Positions 8,189 through 17,263 of a DNA stretch of 64,000 nucleotides are shown here, piece by piece (positions within the stretch are counted from its first letter, which is position 1; each line of letters opens with the position of its first letter). Under the pieces are notes generated by a model. The model worked only from the letters and a program-made list of their open reading frames with translations. It was not told the origin of the DNA and did not search any database. The translations under genes were made by a program, and so were the position numbers. The stretch is taken from positions 248,001-312,000 of the forward strand of contig NZ_FORC01000001.1 of the NCBI RefSeq assembly GCF_900113905.1. Direction: 5' to 3'. This stretch comes from Phytopseudomonas argentinensis (lineage in GTDB: Bacteria > Pseudomonadota > Gammaproteobacteria > Pseudomonadales > Pseudomonadaceae).

Positions 8189-10618
8189 ATGCTGAACCTA
8201 ACCGAATACCAACGTCGCCCTGCCCAGCTCTCCGACTGGCTACCCTGGGCCGGCCTGGTCGCCCCTGGCGTCGTGTTGAACAAGGACGGTTCATTCCAGC
8301 GCAGCTTGCGCTTTCGCGGGCCAGATTTGGACAGCGCCACCCAAGGCGAACTGGTGGCCACCTCGGCGCGCCTGAACAATGCCCTACGCCGCCTTGGCTC
8401 GGGCTGGGCGCTGTTTATCGAGGCCGAGCGCCTGGCGGCCGCCGACTACCCTGACAGCGACTTTCCTGAACCCTTGTCCTGGCTGGTGGACGAGGAGCGT
8501 CGCGCCGCCTTCGAGGCGCACGGAAGCCACTTCGAGAGCAGTTATCACCTGACGCTGCTCTACCTGCCGCCAGAGGAGTCGCGCTCGCGCGCCGCCAGCC
8601 TGCTCTATGAGCATCGGCCGCAACGTGGTGTCGACTGGCTCGAACGACTGACCGCCTTTGTCGCCGAGACGGATCGTTTCTTCGACCTGCTGGACGGGGT
8701 ACTGCCGGAGCTCGCCTGGCTCGACGACAGCCAGACGCTGACCTACCTGCACGCCACGGTATCGACCCACCGCCAGCGGCTGGCGGTGCCCGAAGTGCCC
8801 TTCCACCTCGATGCCCTGCTGGCCGACAGTCCACTGACCACGGGCCTGGCGCCACGTCTGGGCGAGCAGCACCTGCGCACGCTGTCGGTCCGTGGATTTC
8901 CCACCTCGACGTGGCCAGGCGTGCTGGACGACCTCAACCGTCTGGGCTTCGCCTATCGCTGGTCGACCCGTTTTATCTGCCTGGAAAAGGACGAGGCCGA
9001 GAAGGAACTGGTGCGCCTGCGCCGGCAGTGGTTCGCCAAACGCAAGGGCGTCCTGGCGCTGCTGCGCGAAGCTATCTTCCAGCAGGAAAGCCCGCTGCTC
9101 GACAGCGACGCGGCGAACAAGGCCAGGGACGCTGATGCGGCGCTGCAGGAACTCGGTGCCGACCAGGTCGCCTTCGGCTATGTGACCGCCACCGTGACGG
9201 TGAGCGATGCCGATGCCCAGATCGCCGACGAGAAGCTGCGCCGGGTCGAGCGGGTGATCCAGGGCCGCGGTTTCGTCACCATCGCCGAGACTCTCAACGC
9301 GGTGGAGGCCTGGTTATCGTCGGTCCCCGGCAACGCCTACGCCAATGTCCGCCAGCCGCTGATCTCCACGCTCAACCTGGCGCACCTGATGCCGGTCTCG
9401 GCAGTCTGGGCCGGCCCGGTGCGCAACGAACATCTGGATGGCCCGCCATTGGTGATCACCCGCACCGATGGCGCCACACCCTTTCGCCTGGTTACCCACG
9501 TCGGCGACGTCGGCCACACCCTGGTGGCCGGCCCCACCGGCATGGGCAAGTCGGTGTTGCTGGCGACCCTGGCCCTGCAGTTTCGCCGCTACCCGGACTC
9601 GCGCTTGTTTTTCTTCGACATGGGCCGTTCGCTGCGCGCAACGGTGCTGGGCCTGGGCGGCGAGCACTACGACCTAGGCGGCGATGGCGACCTGGCCTTC
9701 CAGCCCCTGGCGCGCATCGACCAGCCGGGGTACCGCGCCTGGGCCGCCGAATGGCTGGAGGCGCGCCTGCTGCAGGAAGGCGTGGCCGTCGGCCCCGAGC
9801 AGAAGACTGCTCTGTGGACGGCGCTGGACAGCCTGGCCGGCGCGCCCGGGGCACAGCGCACACTGACCGGCTTATCCGTGCTGCTGCAGGACAACGCCCT
9901 GCGCCAGGCTCTGCAGCCCTACGTGCTGGGCGGCGCGCATGGCGCATTGCTGGACGCCGATCAGGATCGTCTGGGCAACGCCGACGTGCAGTGTTTCGAG
10001 ATGGAGGAACTGATGCACAGCAAGGCGGCGGTGGCTGCCGTGCTGAGCTACCTGTTCGCCCGTTTCGAGGAGCGCTTTGATGGCGCGCCGACACTGCTGA
10101 TCCTCGACGAGGCCTGGCTGTTTCTCGACGATCCGCTATTCGCCGCGCGCATCCGCCAGTGGCTCAAGACCCTACGCAAGAAGAACGTCAGCGTCATCTT
10201 CGCCACCCAGTCGCTGGCCGACATCAAGGACTCCAGCATCGCTGCGGCGATCATCGAGAGCTGCGCCAGCCGCATCTTCCTGCCCAACCCGCAGGCGGGC
10301 GAGCCGCAGATCCGCGGCATCTACCAAGGCTTCGGACTGAACGACCGGCAGATCGAGATCATCGCCCAGGCCACGCCCAAGCGTGATTACTACTACCAGT
10401 CGCGCCTGGGCAACCGCCTGTTCGACCTCGACCTCGGGCCGGTGGCGCTGGCCTTCGCCTCCTCGGCCAGCCCGGCCGAGCAGCGCGAGATCGACCGCAT
10501 TTTGCGGGCGTCCGGCGCGGCCGATTTCGCCCCTGCCTGGTTACGCCATCGCCGCCTGGACTGGGCCGCCGACCTACTCACCGCTTATCCCTCGTCACGC
10601 AAGGAGTGCCTGCCATGA
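8189..10618 (+). CDS. trbE: TrbE, VirB4-family conjugation ATPase
   Basis: TrbE is the large ATPase of the mating channel. The 809-residue protein has an N-terminal CagE/TrbE/VirB domain and a C-terminal ATPase with Walker A GPTGMGKS near residue 448 and Walker B LLILDEAW near 636. The family motif TLRKKNVSVIFATQS follows. ATG8189 is selected because GAGGAGG lies just upstream. Longer upstream reading overlaps trbD and does not resemble the family. Its TGA overlaps the trbJ start. Confidence 0.95.
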   Translation: MLNLTEYQRRPAQLSDWLPWAGLVAPGVVLNKDGSFQRSLRFRGPDLDSATQGELVATSARLNNALRRLGSGWALFIEAERLAAADYPDSDFPEPLSWLVDEERRAAFEAHGSHFESSYHLTLLYLPPEESRSRAASLLYEHRPQRGVDWLERLTAFVAETDRFFDLLDGVLPELAWLDDSQTLTYLHATVSTHRQRLAVPEVPFHLDALLADSPLTTGLAPRLGEQHLRTLSVRGFPTSTWPGVLDDLNRLGFAYRWSTRFICLEKDEAEKELVRLRRQWFAKRKGVLALLREAIFQQESPLLDSDAANKARDADAALQELGADQVAFGYVTATVTVSDADAQIADEKLRRVERVIQGRGFVTIAETLNAVEAWLSSVPGNAYANVRQPLISTLNLAHLMPVSAVWAGPVRNEHLDGPPLVITRTDGATPFRLVTHVGDVGHTLVAGPTGMGKSVLLATLALQFRRYPDSRLFFFDMGRSLRATVLGLGGEHYDLGGDGDLAFQPLARIDQPGYRAWAAEWLEARLLQEGVAVGPEQKTALWTALDSLAGAPGAQRTLTGLSVLLQDNALRQALQPYVLGGAHGALLDADQDRLGNADVQCFEMEELMHSKAAVAAVLSYLFARFEERFDGAPTLLILDEAWLFLDDPLFAARIRQWLKTLRKKNVSVIFATQSLADIKDSSIAAAIIESCASRIFLPNPQAGEPQIRGIYQGFGLNDRQIEIIAQATPKRDYYYQSRLGNRLFDLDLGPVALAFASSASPAEQREIDRILRASGAADFAPAWLRHRRLDWAADLLTAYPSSRKECLP

Positions 10619-11349
10619 GATCCCCTGCCCACCGTTTCCCCTGCGCCACGCTGCTGGTACTGGGTCTGCTGGCCGTGGAGCCGGCCAGCGCTTTCACCGT
10701 AATCGATCCGACCAACTTGGTTCAGAACACGCTGACTGCGGTGCGCACCCTGGAGATGGCGAACAACCAGGTTCGCCAGTTACAGAACGAGACCCAGATG
10801 CTGCTGAACCAGGCCCGTCACCTTCAGCGCCTGGACTACGACGTGGTCAGCCAGTTGCGCGCGAGCTTGGCCAATACTGAGCGGCTGCTCGCCGAGGCGC
10901 GAGGGCTGGCCTACGAAGTGCAGCGCCTGGATCAGGAATTCAGCCGACTCTACCCGAACGAGTACACCGGCGACGTCAGCAGCCAGCGTCTGGCCCAGGA
11001 GGCGCGCGAGCGCTGGCAGCAGGGCCTCGACGGGCTGCATACGGCGCTGCGTGTACAGGCTCAGGTGACGCAGAACCTGGCCGAGGAGGAGAGCGCCTTG
11101 GCCGCGCTAGTGCAACAGAGCCAGTCTGCGGGTGGCGCCTTGCAGGCTGCCCAAGCCACCAACCAGTTGCTGGCCCTACAGGCCAAGCAGTCTATCCAGG
11201 CGCAGCAACTGCAGATCACCCAGAACCGCGCCGTCGCCCTAGAACTTGCCCGGCAGTCTGCAGCAGCCGAGGAGGCGCGCGAACGCCGGCGACGCTTTAT
11301 GGGCAGCGGCACGCCCTACACCCCCTACCCCGTGCAGTTCTATCGGTAG
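10615..11349 (+). CDS. trbJ: TrbJ, VirB5-like secreted mating-pair protein
   Basis: The 244-residue protein has a signal peptide ending at EPASA (about residue 25). It then has a long, Gln/Glu/Ala-rich, almost wholly helical body with a conserved early TVIDPTNLVQN motif. This is the TrbJ pattern, a periplasmic or pilus-tip component. ATG10615 is preferred over GTG10606 because AAGGAG sits at 10601-10606. The start overlaps the trbE stop codon. Confidence 0.92.
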   Translation: MRSPAHRFPCATLLVLGLLAVEPASAFTVIDPTNLVQNTLTAVRTLEMANNQVRQLQNETQMLLNQARHLQRLDYDVVSQLRASLANTERLLAEARGLAYEVQRLDQEFSRLYPNEYTGDVSSQRLAQEARERWQQGLDGLHTALRVQAQVTQNLAEEESALAALVQQSQSAGGALQAAQATNQLLALQAKQSIQAQQLQITQNRAVALELARQSAAAEEARERRRRFMGSGTPYTPYPVQFYR

Positions 11350-11361
11350 GGAGGCGCCCTC

Positions 11362-11547
11362 ATGAGATTCCTGACACTGCTACCGCTGCTGGTGCTGGTC
11401 GCCTGCGGACAGGGCGACAACGGCGTCATGGCTCGGCAAGACGATGCGACTGAACGCTTCTACTCCGGCTGTGCTCGGCCCGGCGAGTTTCTGCGGCCTA
11501 CCGACTTGCCCGCGATCCCGCCAAGCTTCGACGAGGACGTGCAATGA
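11362..11547 (+). CDS. Small TrbK-like lipoprotein, possible entry-exclusion protein
   Basis: The 61-residue product begins with a lipoprotein signal, MRFLTLLPLLVLVAC, with the lipid-attached Cys15. A short soluble segment with one more Cys follows. In trbJ-trbL intervals this position is held by trbK-type genes, whose products block uptake of a second copy of the element. Sequence similarity cannot be judged by eye, so the entry-exclusion role rests on position, size and lipobox. The stop overlaps the trbL start by 4 bases. Confidence 0.7.
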   Translation: MRFLTLLPLLVLVACGQGDNGVMARQDDATERFYSGCARPGEFLRPTDLPAIPPSFDEDVQ

Positions 11548-12704
11548 ACGACGTAAGCGTGATCGACCGATTCCTCGAGGTGTTCGGGCTGTATATCGAC
11601 ACCGGCTTCGGCCTGCTCGGCGGTGAGGTGGCCTTTCTCACCATGACTCTGGTGGTGATCGACATGACCCTGGCCGGGCTGTTCTGGGCCATGGGCGGTG
11701 AGGATGTCAGCGCCAAGCTGATCCGCAAGACCCTCTATGTCGGTGCCTTCGCCTTCATCATCGGCAACTTTAACGTGCTCGCGAAGATCGTCTTCAACTC
11801 CTTCGCCGGGTTGGGTCTGCTGGCCTCAGGTTCCGGGTTGAGTCATGCGGAGTTTCTGCAGCCAGGGCGATTGGCCGCGATTGGGGTTGATGCCGGAGGG
11901 CCGCTGCTTGAGCAAATCAGCAGCCTCAGCGGTTTTCCCGAAGTCTTCAGCAACCTGCACAGCATCCTGGTGTTGTTTCTGGCCTGGCTGGTGGTGATCG
12001 TCAGTTTCTTCTTTTTGGCCATTCAGCTGTTCGTGACCTTGGTCGAGTTCAAGCTGACCACCCTCGCCGGCTTCGTGCTGGTGCCCTTCGCGCTGTGGAA
12101 CAAGACCGCCTTTCTCGCCGAGAAGGTGCTGGGCAACGTGGTCGCGTCCGGCATCAAGGTGCTGGTGCTGGCCGTGATCGTCGGCATTGGCAGCGGGCTG
12201 TTCGCCGAGTTCCAGGCCGTATCGGACGAACCCTCCATCGACCATGCGCTGGTGGTCATGCTCGCCTCGCTGGCCCTGCTGGGCCTGGGCATCTTCGGGC
12301 CGGGCATTGCCACCGGCTTGGTCTCCGGCGCACCGCAACTGGGTGCTGGTGCAGCAGCCGGCACTGCGCTCGGTGCGGCGGGCATGGCAGCAGGTGCGGC
12401 TGCAGTCGCCACGGGTGTCGGCGGCGCGGTATTGGCCGGCGCGCGTATGGCACCCGGTGCAGCACGTTTGGCAATGGGCGGCGCTCGCTCTCTGGCAGGA
12501 GCCTCTTCCGGCGCTGCAGCTAGCGGCGCGCACGCCGCTTCCGATCCTGCAACTGCCCCAGCCAAACAGCCCGACTGGGCCAGGCGCCTGCAGCGCAGAC
12601 AAAAACTCTCACAGGCCACCAGCACAGTCGCCCACAGCCTTCGTAGTGGCGATGGTGGTGGTTCATCACCAGGGCCGCAGATCCGCGACCCATCGAATTC
12701 GTAA
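11544..12704 (+). CDS. trbL: TrbL, VirB6-like polytopic membrane protein
   Basis: The 386-residue protein is a multi-spanning inner-membrane channel component. Hydrophobic helices are clear at about 25-50, 65-90, 130-165, 170-190, 205-225 and 235-260. An Ala/Gly-rich stretch (about 260-330) and a basic tail follow, as in TrbL proteins. Translation is coupled to the lipoprotein gene. The low-complexity region gives long shadow frames on both strands. Confidence 0.93.
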   Translation: MNDVSVIDRFLEVFGLYIDTGFGLLGGEVAFLTMTLVVIDMTLAGLFWAMGGEDVSAKLIRKTLYVGAFAFIIGNFNVLAKIVFNSFAGLGLLASGSGLSHAEFLQPGRLAAIGVDAGGPLLEQISSLSGFPEVFSNLHSILVLFLAWLVVIVSFFFLAIQLFVTLVEFKLTTLAGFVLVPFALWNKTAFLAEKVLGNVVASGIKVLVLAVIVGIGSGLFAEFQAVSDEPSIDHALVVMLASLALLGLGIFGPGIATGLVSGAPQLGAGAAAGTALGAAGMAAGAAAVATGVGGAVLAGARMAPGAARLAMGGARSLAGASSGAAASGAHAASDPATAPAKQPDWARRLQRRQKLSQATSTVAHSLRSGDGGGSSPGPQIRDPSNS

Positions 12705-12716
12705 AGGAGGACGAAG

Positions 12717-13424
12717 ATGCGATTCACACGTCCACGGGTGCGCTACAGCGACACTCCTCAACCTGTCACCCCTTATCAGGCAGCGGCACAGGCCTGGGAC
12801 CTGCGCATGGGCGGCAGCCTGGCGCAGGCACGCAACTGGCGACTGATGGCCTTCGGCTGCCTGGGCCTGGCGCTGCTGATGGCTGGCGGACTGGTCTGGC
12901 GTTCGGCGCAGTCGACGGTGACGCCCTACGTGGTGGAGGTCGACAACCTCGGCCAGGTGCGTGCCGTCGGCGAAGCCGCCAGCCCCTACCAGCCCCAGGA
13001 TGCGCAGATCGCCCATCACCTGGCCCGCTTTATCGAGCAGGTGCGCTCGCTATCGATCGATCCGGTGGTGGTGCGGCAGAACTGGCTGGAGGCCTATCAC
13101 TCCACCACCGACCGCGGTGCGGCAACCCTCAATGATTATGCCCGCGCCAACGATCCCTTCACCCGGGTCGGCAAGGAGTCAGTATCGGTCGAGGTCACCA
13201 GTGTGGTGCGTGCCAGCGACAGCTCGTTCCAGGTGCGCTGGATCGAACGCCGTTTCGTGAATGGTTCGGCCGCCGGCCTGGAGCGCTGGACCGCGGTGAT
13301 CTCGCTGGTGCTGCAGCCTCCGCGCACCGAGGAAAAGCTGCGCCGCAACCCACTCGGCATCTACGTCAACGGCCTGTCCTGGAGCCGTGAGCTGGACACT
13401 ACGGAAGGAGCCAAGAAACCATGA
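12717..13424 (+). CDS. trbF: TrbF, VirB8-like mating-channel protein
   Basis: The 235-residue protein has a cytoplasmic N-terminus with the family motif NPYQAAAQAWD-like TPYQAAAQAWDLRMG. One transmembrane helix lies near 43-61 and is followed by a periplasmic VirB8/TrbF domain with TPYVVEVDNLGQ. AAAGGAGG precedes the start. It overlaps trbG by 4 bases. Confidence 0.94.
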   Translation: MRFTRPRVRYSDTPQPVTPYQAAAQAWDLRMGGSLAQARNWRLMAFGCLGLALLMAGGLVWRSAQSTVTPYVVEVDNLGQVRAVGEAASPYQPQDAQIAHHLARFIEQVRSLSIDPVVVRQNWLEAYHSTTDRGAATLNDYARANDPFTRVGKESVSVEVTSVVRASDSSFQVRWIERRFVNGSAAGLERWTAVISLVLQPPRTEEKLRRNPLGIYVNGLSWSRELDTTEGAKKP

Positions 13425-14407
13425 AAACCTCCCTTAACCTCTCAATCTGCCCTCTGCTGCTGAGCGTGCTGGCCGGCTGTGCCAGCCAGGAACCGCCAGT
13501 GATCGCGCTGGATGAACCGGTAGAAGCGCAGCGCCTGCCGGAGCCGCCCAAGCCCATCGAGGTAGTGGAAGTACCCAAGCCCCTGGCCCTGCCCGCCCAG
13601 CTCAAGCCATTGCCGGAAACTCAGCGCAGTAAGCCGGCCAAGGAACCGGCCGATGAGCGAGTGCGGGTCTCGCGCGCCAATCGCGAGGCTCGAGTCGCGC
13701 CGAGCCGGGAAGGCTATATCAACGCCATCCAGGTCTGGCCTTACTCCGATGGCGCGCTGTATCAGGTGTATGCCAGTCCGGGGCGGGTGACGGCGATCAA
13801 CCTGCAGCCCGGTGAGGAGCTGGTCACCGTGGCCGCCGGCGACACCGTGCGCTGGATCGTAGGCGACACCACCAGCGGAAGCGGAGACGAACTACGCACC
13901 AGCGTGCTGATCAAGCCGACACGCGTCTACCTCAAGACCAACCTGGTGATCACCACCACGCGCCGTACCTACCTGATCGAGCTGAGTTCCACCGAGCAGG
14001 CCTGGATGGCGTCGGTGTCCTGGGACTATCCGAAGGATCACATGCTCGCCCTGCAACGCCGCGCCAGTGAAGCCCAGGCTGCGGCGCCGGTGGATGCCGG
14101 CCTGGCGCTGGAGCAGCTGCGCTTTCGTTATGCAATCAGCGGTAGCAATCCGCCCTGGAAACCGCTGCGCGCCTTCGATGACGGCCGTAAGGTGTATATC
14201 CAGTTCCCCGCCGGCATCGCCCAAGGCGAGCTGCCACCGCTGTTCGTAATTGGCCCCGAAGGTGAGGGGCAACTGGTCAACTATCGTTTCCGCTCGCCCT
14301 ACTACATCGTCGACCGCCTGTTCGGCGCAGCCGAGCTGCGCCTGGGCGCCGACAAGGGTGACGTGGTGCGGATCGAGCGCACCGACGGCGTGGCACGGAG
14401 GCCATGA
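13421..14407 (+). CDS. trbG: TrbG, VirB9-like outer-membrane complex protein
   Basis: The 328-residue protein has a lipoprotein-like signal, with lipobox LAGC placing the lipid-attached Cys near residue 19. A Pro/Glu-rich linker and the VirB9/TrbG/CagX beta domain (about 100-325) follow. The C-terminal FRSPYYIVDRLFGAAELRLG segment is typical. It pairs with TrbI to form the outer-membrane core of the channel. It overlaps both neighbours by 4 bases. Confidence 0.94.
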   Translation: MKTSLNLSICPLLLSVLAGCASQEPPVIALDEPVEAQRLPEPPKPIEVVEVPKPLALPAQLKPLPETQRSKPAKEPADERVRVSRANREARVAPSREGYINAIQVWPYSDGALYQVYASPGRVTAINLQPGEELVTVAAGDTVRWIVGDTTSGSGDELRTSVLIKPTRVYLKTNLVITTTRRTYLIELSSTEQAWMASVSWDYPKDHMLALQRRASEAQAAAPVDAGLALEQLRFRYAISGSNPPWKPLRAFDDGRKVYIQFPAGIAQGELPPLFVIGPEGEGQLVNYRFRSPYYIVDRLFGAAELRLGADKGDVVRIERTDGVARRP

Positions 14408-15672
14408 GCATGACGTCCAAGAACGAAAACCAAGCCGCAGCAACCTCGCTACCGCCCAAGGAGGCGCCGGAGTCGCTGGAGCTGCGCGCCAAGCCTCACC
14501 CAGTCACCCGCCTCAATCCGCGCATGCTGGCGGTAGTGGTCGGCGGCGTGTCGCCTGCGGTACTCGGAGCCATGCTGTGGTCGCTGCAGCCGCGGCAGCG
14601 CCGCCAGGGCGCCGAGCCGAACGAGCTATACAACGTCGACCGCGTGGCACGCTCCGAGGGGCTGGAGCAGTTGCCGGCAGACTACTCGCAGCTGCCGCCT
14701 CCAGCTGCGCCCGAAGTACCGCAACTGGGGCCGCCGCTGCCCGGCGATCTGGGCGGGCCAATTCTCAGGGCGGAGCAGCAGGCGCAAGGTTATGGACATG
14801 GGCCAGATGCCGCCGAAGCAGAGCGCCTGGCCCTGCTCAAGGAAGCCGAAGAGGCAGCGCAGTCCTCGGTGTTTTTCCAGACCAGCAGCGCGCGGAAATC
14901 GAACGTCGCATCTGCTGGTGGCGCTCAACTCGATTCCCCGGCTCTGGGTATGGCTTCGTCAGGCGCAGTAGCCGCCGCAGGAACACCAATGCAGCAGGAG
15001 CGGAACGAGGCGTTTCTCAGTAAATCCGTAAACGCACAAATCCGTAATTCCGGATTGCTGCAGATGCCTGAATCGCCCTACCAAGTGATGGCCGGCACCG
15101 TCATCGCGGCGGCGCTGATCACCGGCATCAAGTCGGATCTACCCGGCGATGTGATCGCCACGGTGACCGAACCGGTTTACGACAGCGCCACCGGCCAGCA
15201 TGTGTTGATCCCCCAAGGCGCCCGCCTGCTGGGCCGCTACAACAGCCAGGTGAGCTACGGACAAAGCCGCGTGCAGGTGGTGTGGCAGCGAGTGATCCTG
15301 CCAGACACCTCGTCCTTCCAGCTCGACAACCTGGTCGGTACCGATGCCGCCGGCTATGCCGGTCTCGAGGATGGCGTCGACTGGCATTGGGATCGGATCG
15401 TCGCAGGCGCGGCCATGACCAGCCTGCTGGGCATCGGTGCAGAGTTGGCGGCACCGACCAGTAGCACCGATGGCGACCGCATCATCATCGCCGGGCGCGA
15501 CAGCCTGCAGGACACAGTGAACCAAGTTGGCCAAGAGGTCACCCGCCGCAACCTCGATATCCAGCCCACGCTGACCCAGCGCCCTGGGCTGCCCCTACGC
15601 GTGATCGTCAACCGCGACCTGGTACTGCGCCCCTATCAGCCTTTCTCCACTCAACAGAGAACCCCGCAATGA
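14404..15672 (+). CDS. trbI: TrbI, VirB10-like channel scaffold
   Basis: The 422-residue protein has a cytoplasmic start, one transmembrane helix (about 42-62), a Pro-rich periplasmic spacer (about 95-120) and a C-terminal VirB10/TrbI domain from about 215. Characteristic segments include ALITGIKSDLPGDVIATVTE and LIPQGARLLGRYNS. It bridges the two membranes and relays ATPase energy to the outer-membrane pore. It overlaps trbG and the DUF2274 gene by 4 bases. Confidence 0.95.
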   Translation: MSMTSKNENQAAATSLPPKEAPESLELRAKPHPVTRLNPRMLAVVVGGVSPAVLGAMLWSLQPRQRRQGAEPNELYNVDRVARSEGLEQLPADYSQLPPPAAPEVPQLGPPLPGDLGGPILRAEQQAQGYGHGPDAAEAERLALLKEAEEAAQSSVFFQTSSARKSNVASAGGAQLDSPALGMASSGAVAAAGTPMQQERNEAFLSKSVNAQIRNSGLLQMPESPYQVMAGTVIAAALITGIKSDLPGDVIATVTEPVYDSATGQHVLIPQGARLLGRYNSQVSYGQSRVQVVWQRVILPDTSSFQLDNLVGTDAAGYAGLEDGVDWHWDRIVAGAAMTSLLGIGAELAAPTSSTDGDRIIIAGRDSLQDTVNQVGQEVTRRNLDIQPTLTQRPGLPLRVIVNRDLVLRPYQPFSTQQRTPQ

Positions 15673-15902
15673 GCATGACCAAGCTGCGCCTCGGCCCACT
15701 GCCGAGAACCGAGAACCTGAAGCTGACCTTCACCTGCCCCGTCAGCCTGAAGGCCGACCTCGAGCGCTACGCGGCAGTGCACTCGCGGATCTATGGCGAA
15801 GAGGTCGACGCCCTGACGCTCATCCCGCACATGCTGGAAGCCTTCATGGCGAGGGATCGGGTGTTCAGGAGAACAAATACACAATCTTGCACAGGCAATT
15901 GA
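15669..15902 (+). CDS. DUF2274 family protein
   Basis: The 77-residue product has the DUF2274 pattern: MTKLRLGPLP, a VSLKADLERYAAVH helix and DALTLIPHMLEAFMARDR. It is regularly the last gene of traG-trb operons in ICEs. The function is unknown. The fold may be ribbon-helix-helix-like. A short hairpin (15956-15972) follows before the next toxin-antitoxin pair. Confidence 0.88.
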   Translation: MSMTKLRLGPLPRTENLKLTFTCPVSLKADLERYAAVHSRIYGEEVDALTLIPHMLEAFMARDRVFRRTNTQSCTGN

Positions 15903-15955
15903 TAAGCCTGCATCCCCCTCCCAGCTGCTGTGATTGCAACGGCAGAAAACCCACA

Positions 15956-15972
15956 CACGGTTGAAAACCGTG
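15956..15972. promoter_or_regulatory. Small palindrome ahead of higBA
   Basis: A 7-base perfect inverted repeat with a 3-base centre (CACGGTT-GAA-AACCGTG) lies about 25 bases before the toxin start. It could be the HigA operator or the end of the trb transcript. No T-run follows, so the operator is slightly favoured. Confidence 0.35.
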
Positions 15973-15996
15973 ACCTGATACATCACACTCATCATT

Positions 15997-16275
15997 ATGA
16001 TCGTAAGCTTCCGGCACAAAGGTCTACGCATTTTCTTTGAATCTGGCTCAACCAAAGGCATTCGGGCCAACCACGCAAAGCGCCTGGGCCGAATGCTGAG
16101 TTTTATGGATAGAGCCAATGAACCCGCCGACCTCGACATCCCCGGTTGGCGGCTACATCCCCTCAAGGGGGAACTGGAAGAGTTCTGGTCACTCACCGTC
16201 AATGGAAACTGGCGAGTGATATTTCGATTCGTGGGTAGCGACATCGAACTCGTCGACTACCTTGACTACCACTAA
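15997..16275 (+). CDS. higB: HigB toxin
   Basis: The 92-residue protein matches canonical HigB well. It starts SFRHKGLRIFFE and then has GIRANHAKRLGRML, PGWRLHPLKG, FWSLTVNGNWRVIFRF and a VDYLDYH end. HigB cleaves mRNA on the ribosome. It is followed two bases later by reading frames for HigA. It probably maintains the ICE. Confidence 0.93.
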   Translation: MIVSFRHKGLRIFFESGSTKGIRANHAKRLGRMLSFMDRANEPADLDIPGWRLHPLKGELEEFWSLTVNGNWRVIFRFVGSDIELVDYLDYH

Positions 16276-16292
16276 ACATGAGGGGGTTATCC

Positions 16293-16580
16293 ATGACCAT
16301 GTTCAACCCACCGCATCCTGGTGAAACCCTGCTTGAGGACGTGCTCCCCGAACTGGGCATCAGCATTGCCGAACTTGCCCGCCGCCTTGGTTTTGCGCGG
16401 GAATCCCTGTCTCGCATCTTGCACGGCCATGCGCCGGTCAGTCCGGATTTGGCTGTTCGCCTAGAGTTGGCCGGCATCGGCAAAGCTCGTACCTGGCTTG
16501 GAGTGCAGGCCGACTACGATCTCTGGCAAGCCAGGCATCGCGAACAGCCGCGCATCGAGCGCTTTGCTGCGATTGCTTAG
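16293..16580 (+). CDS. higA: HigA antitoxin
   Basis: The 95-residue protein starts at ATG16293, which is preceded by AGGGGG. It has the HigA signature HPGETLLEDVLPELGIS and an XRE-type helix-turn-helix (IAELARRLGFARESLSRILHG), then VSPDLAVRLELAG. It should bind HigB and repress the operon. An in-frame ATG at 16278 is possible but lacks a ribosome site. Confidence 0.92.
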   Translation: MTMFNPPHPGETLLEDVLPELGISIAELARRLGFARESLSRILHGHAPVSPDLAVRLELAGIGKARTWLGVQADYDLWQARHREQPRIERFAAIA

Positions 16581-16844
16581 TTCCGTAGCCTCTGAGTCTT
16601 GGCGTCCTCGAGGTAGCGGAACAGGTAGTCAGTGCCACTGGTAAGCATCCTCCCACAGGCACCTTCAGGCGCTGCAACCTGCAGCACGGCAGTCATCAGT
16701 CGAATACGTCATGGATATTTCGTCCAAAGTGGGCATGGCTGCCGGTATCACATTGAGTTCAGAGTCGAGGGCGGCCAGTACTCGCGCATAGGCAATCATC
16801 CACACCGAGAGGTCGTCCTTCTCGATGGCGTAACCTTCTGACTG

Positions 16845-17090
16845 GTGATACCCGCAAGGGAAGCGCGACTCGCACAGAACCTCTCCCGCAAGTCCTTGGC
16901 GAAGATGGCGGGTATTTCCGAATCGACCATTAAGCGGTTCGAGTCCAATGGTCAGATCACCCTTGATGCTCTGATCCTCATCGCTACAGCGCTTAGTGCC
17001 ACACGCCAAATCGCTGAGCTGTTCAAGCATGAACAACCTGTCTCGTTTGAAGAGATCAAGCAAACAGGACGTACCCGGGGGCGCCGATAA
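16845..17090 (+). CDS. Orphan XRE-family regulator, HipB-like
   Basis: The 81-residue product starts at GTG16845 and consists mainly of one helix-turn-helix. Segments REARLAQNLSRKSLAKMAGISE and STIKRFESNGQITLDALILIATAL are typical of HipB-like regulators, and the basic tail (GRTRGRR) is as in many HipB proteins. No hipA kinase gene follows. A stop codon lies closely upstream, so the N-terminus may be truncated. It could be the remnant of a hipBA pair or a self-standing ICE regulator. Confidence 0.6.
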   Translation: MIPAREARLAQNLSRKSLAKMAGISESTIKRFESNGQITLDALILIATALSATRQIAELFKHEQPVSFEEIKQTGRTRGRR

Positions 17091-17263
17091 AATCCATCAA
17101 TACTTGTAGGTATTGCTCGCAGCCACACCGGTCGGCGTCACGGACGTTGAACAAGGACTAACGGGCAGGCGCATACCTCCAGGTCGACAGGTTTATACAA
17201 CCCATAAAACGCTCACCATCAGTGGGCATTTTCTGAATTTCGTAACCCCAGACCGAATCAGTC

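Noticed and set aside
16665..17063. 132-codon minus-strand open frame opposite the HipB-like gene
   Set aside because: The plus strand carries a clear helix-turn-helix in the same place, and the minus frame has no domain pattern.
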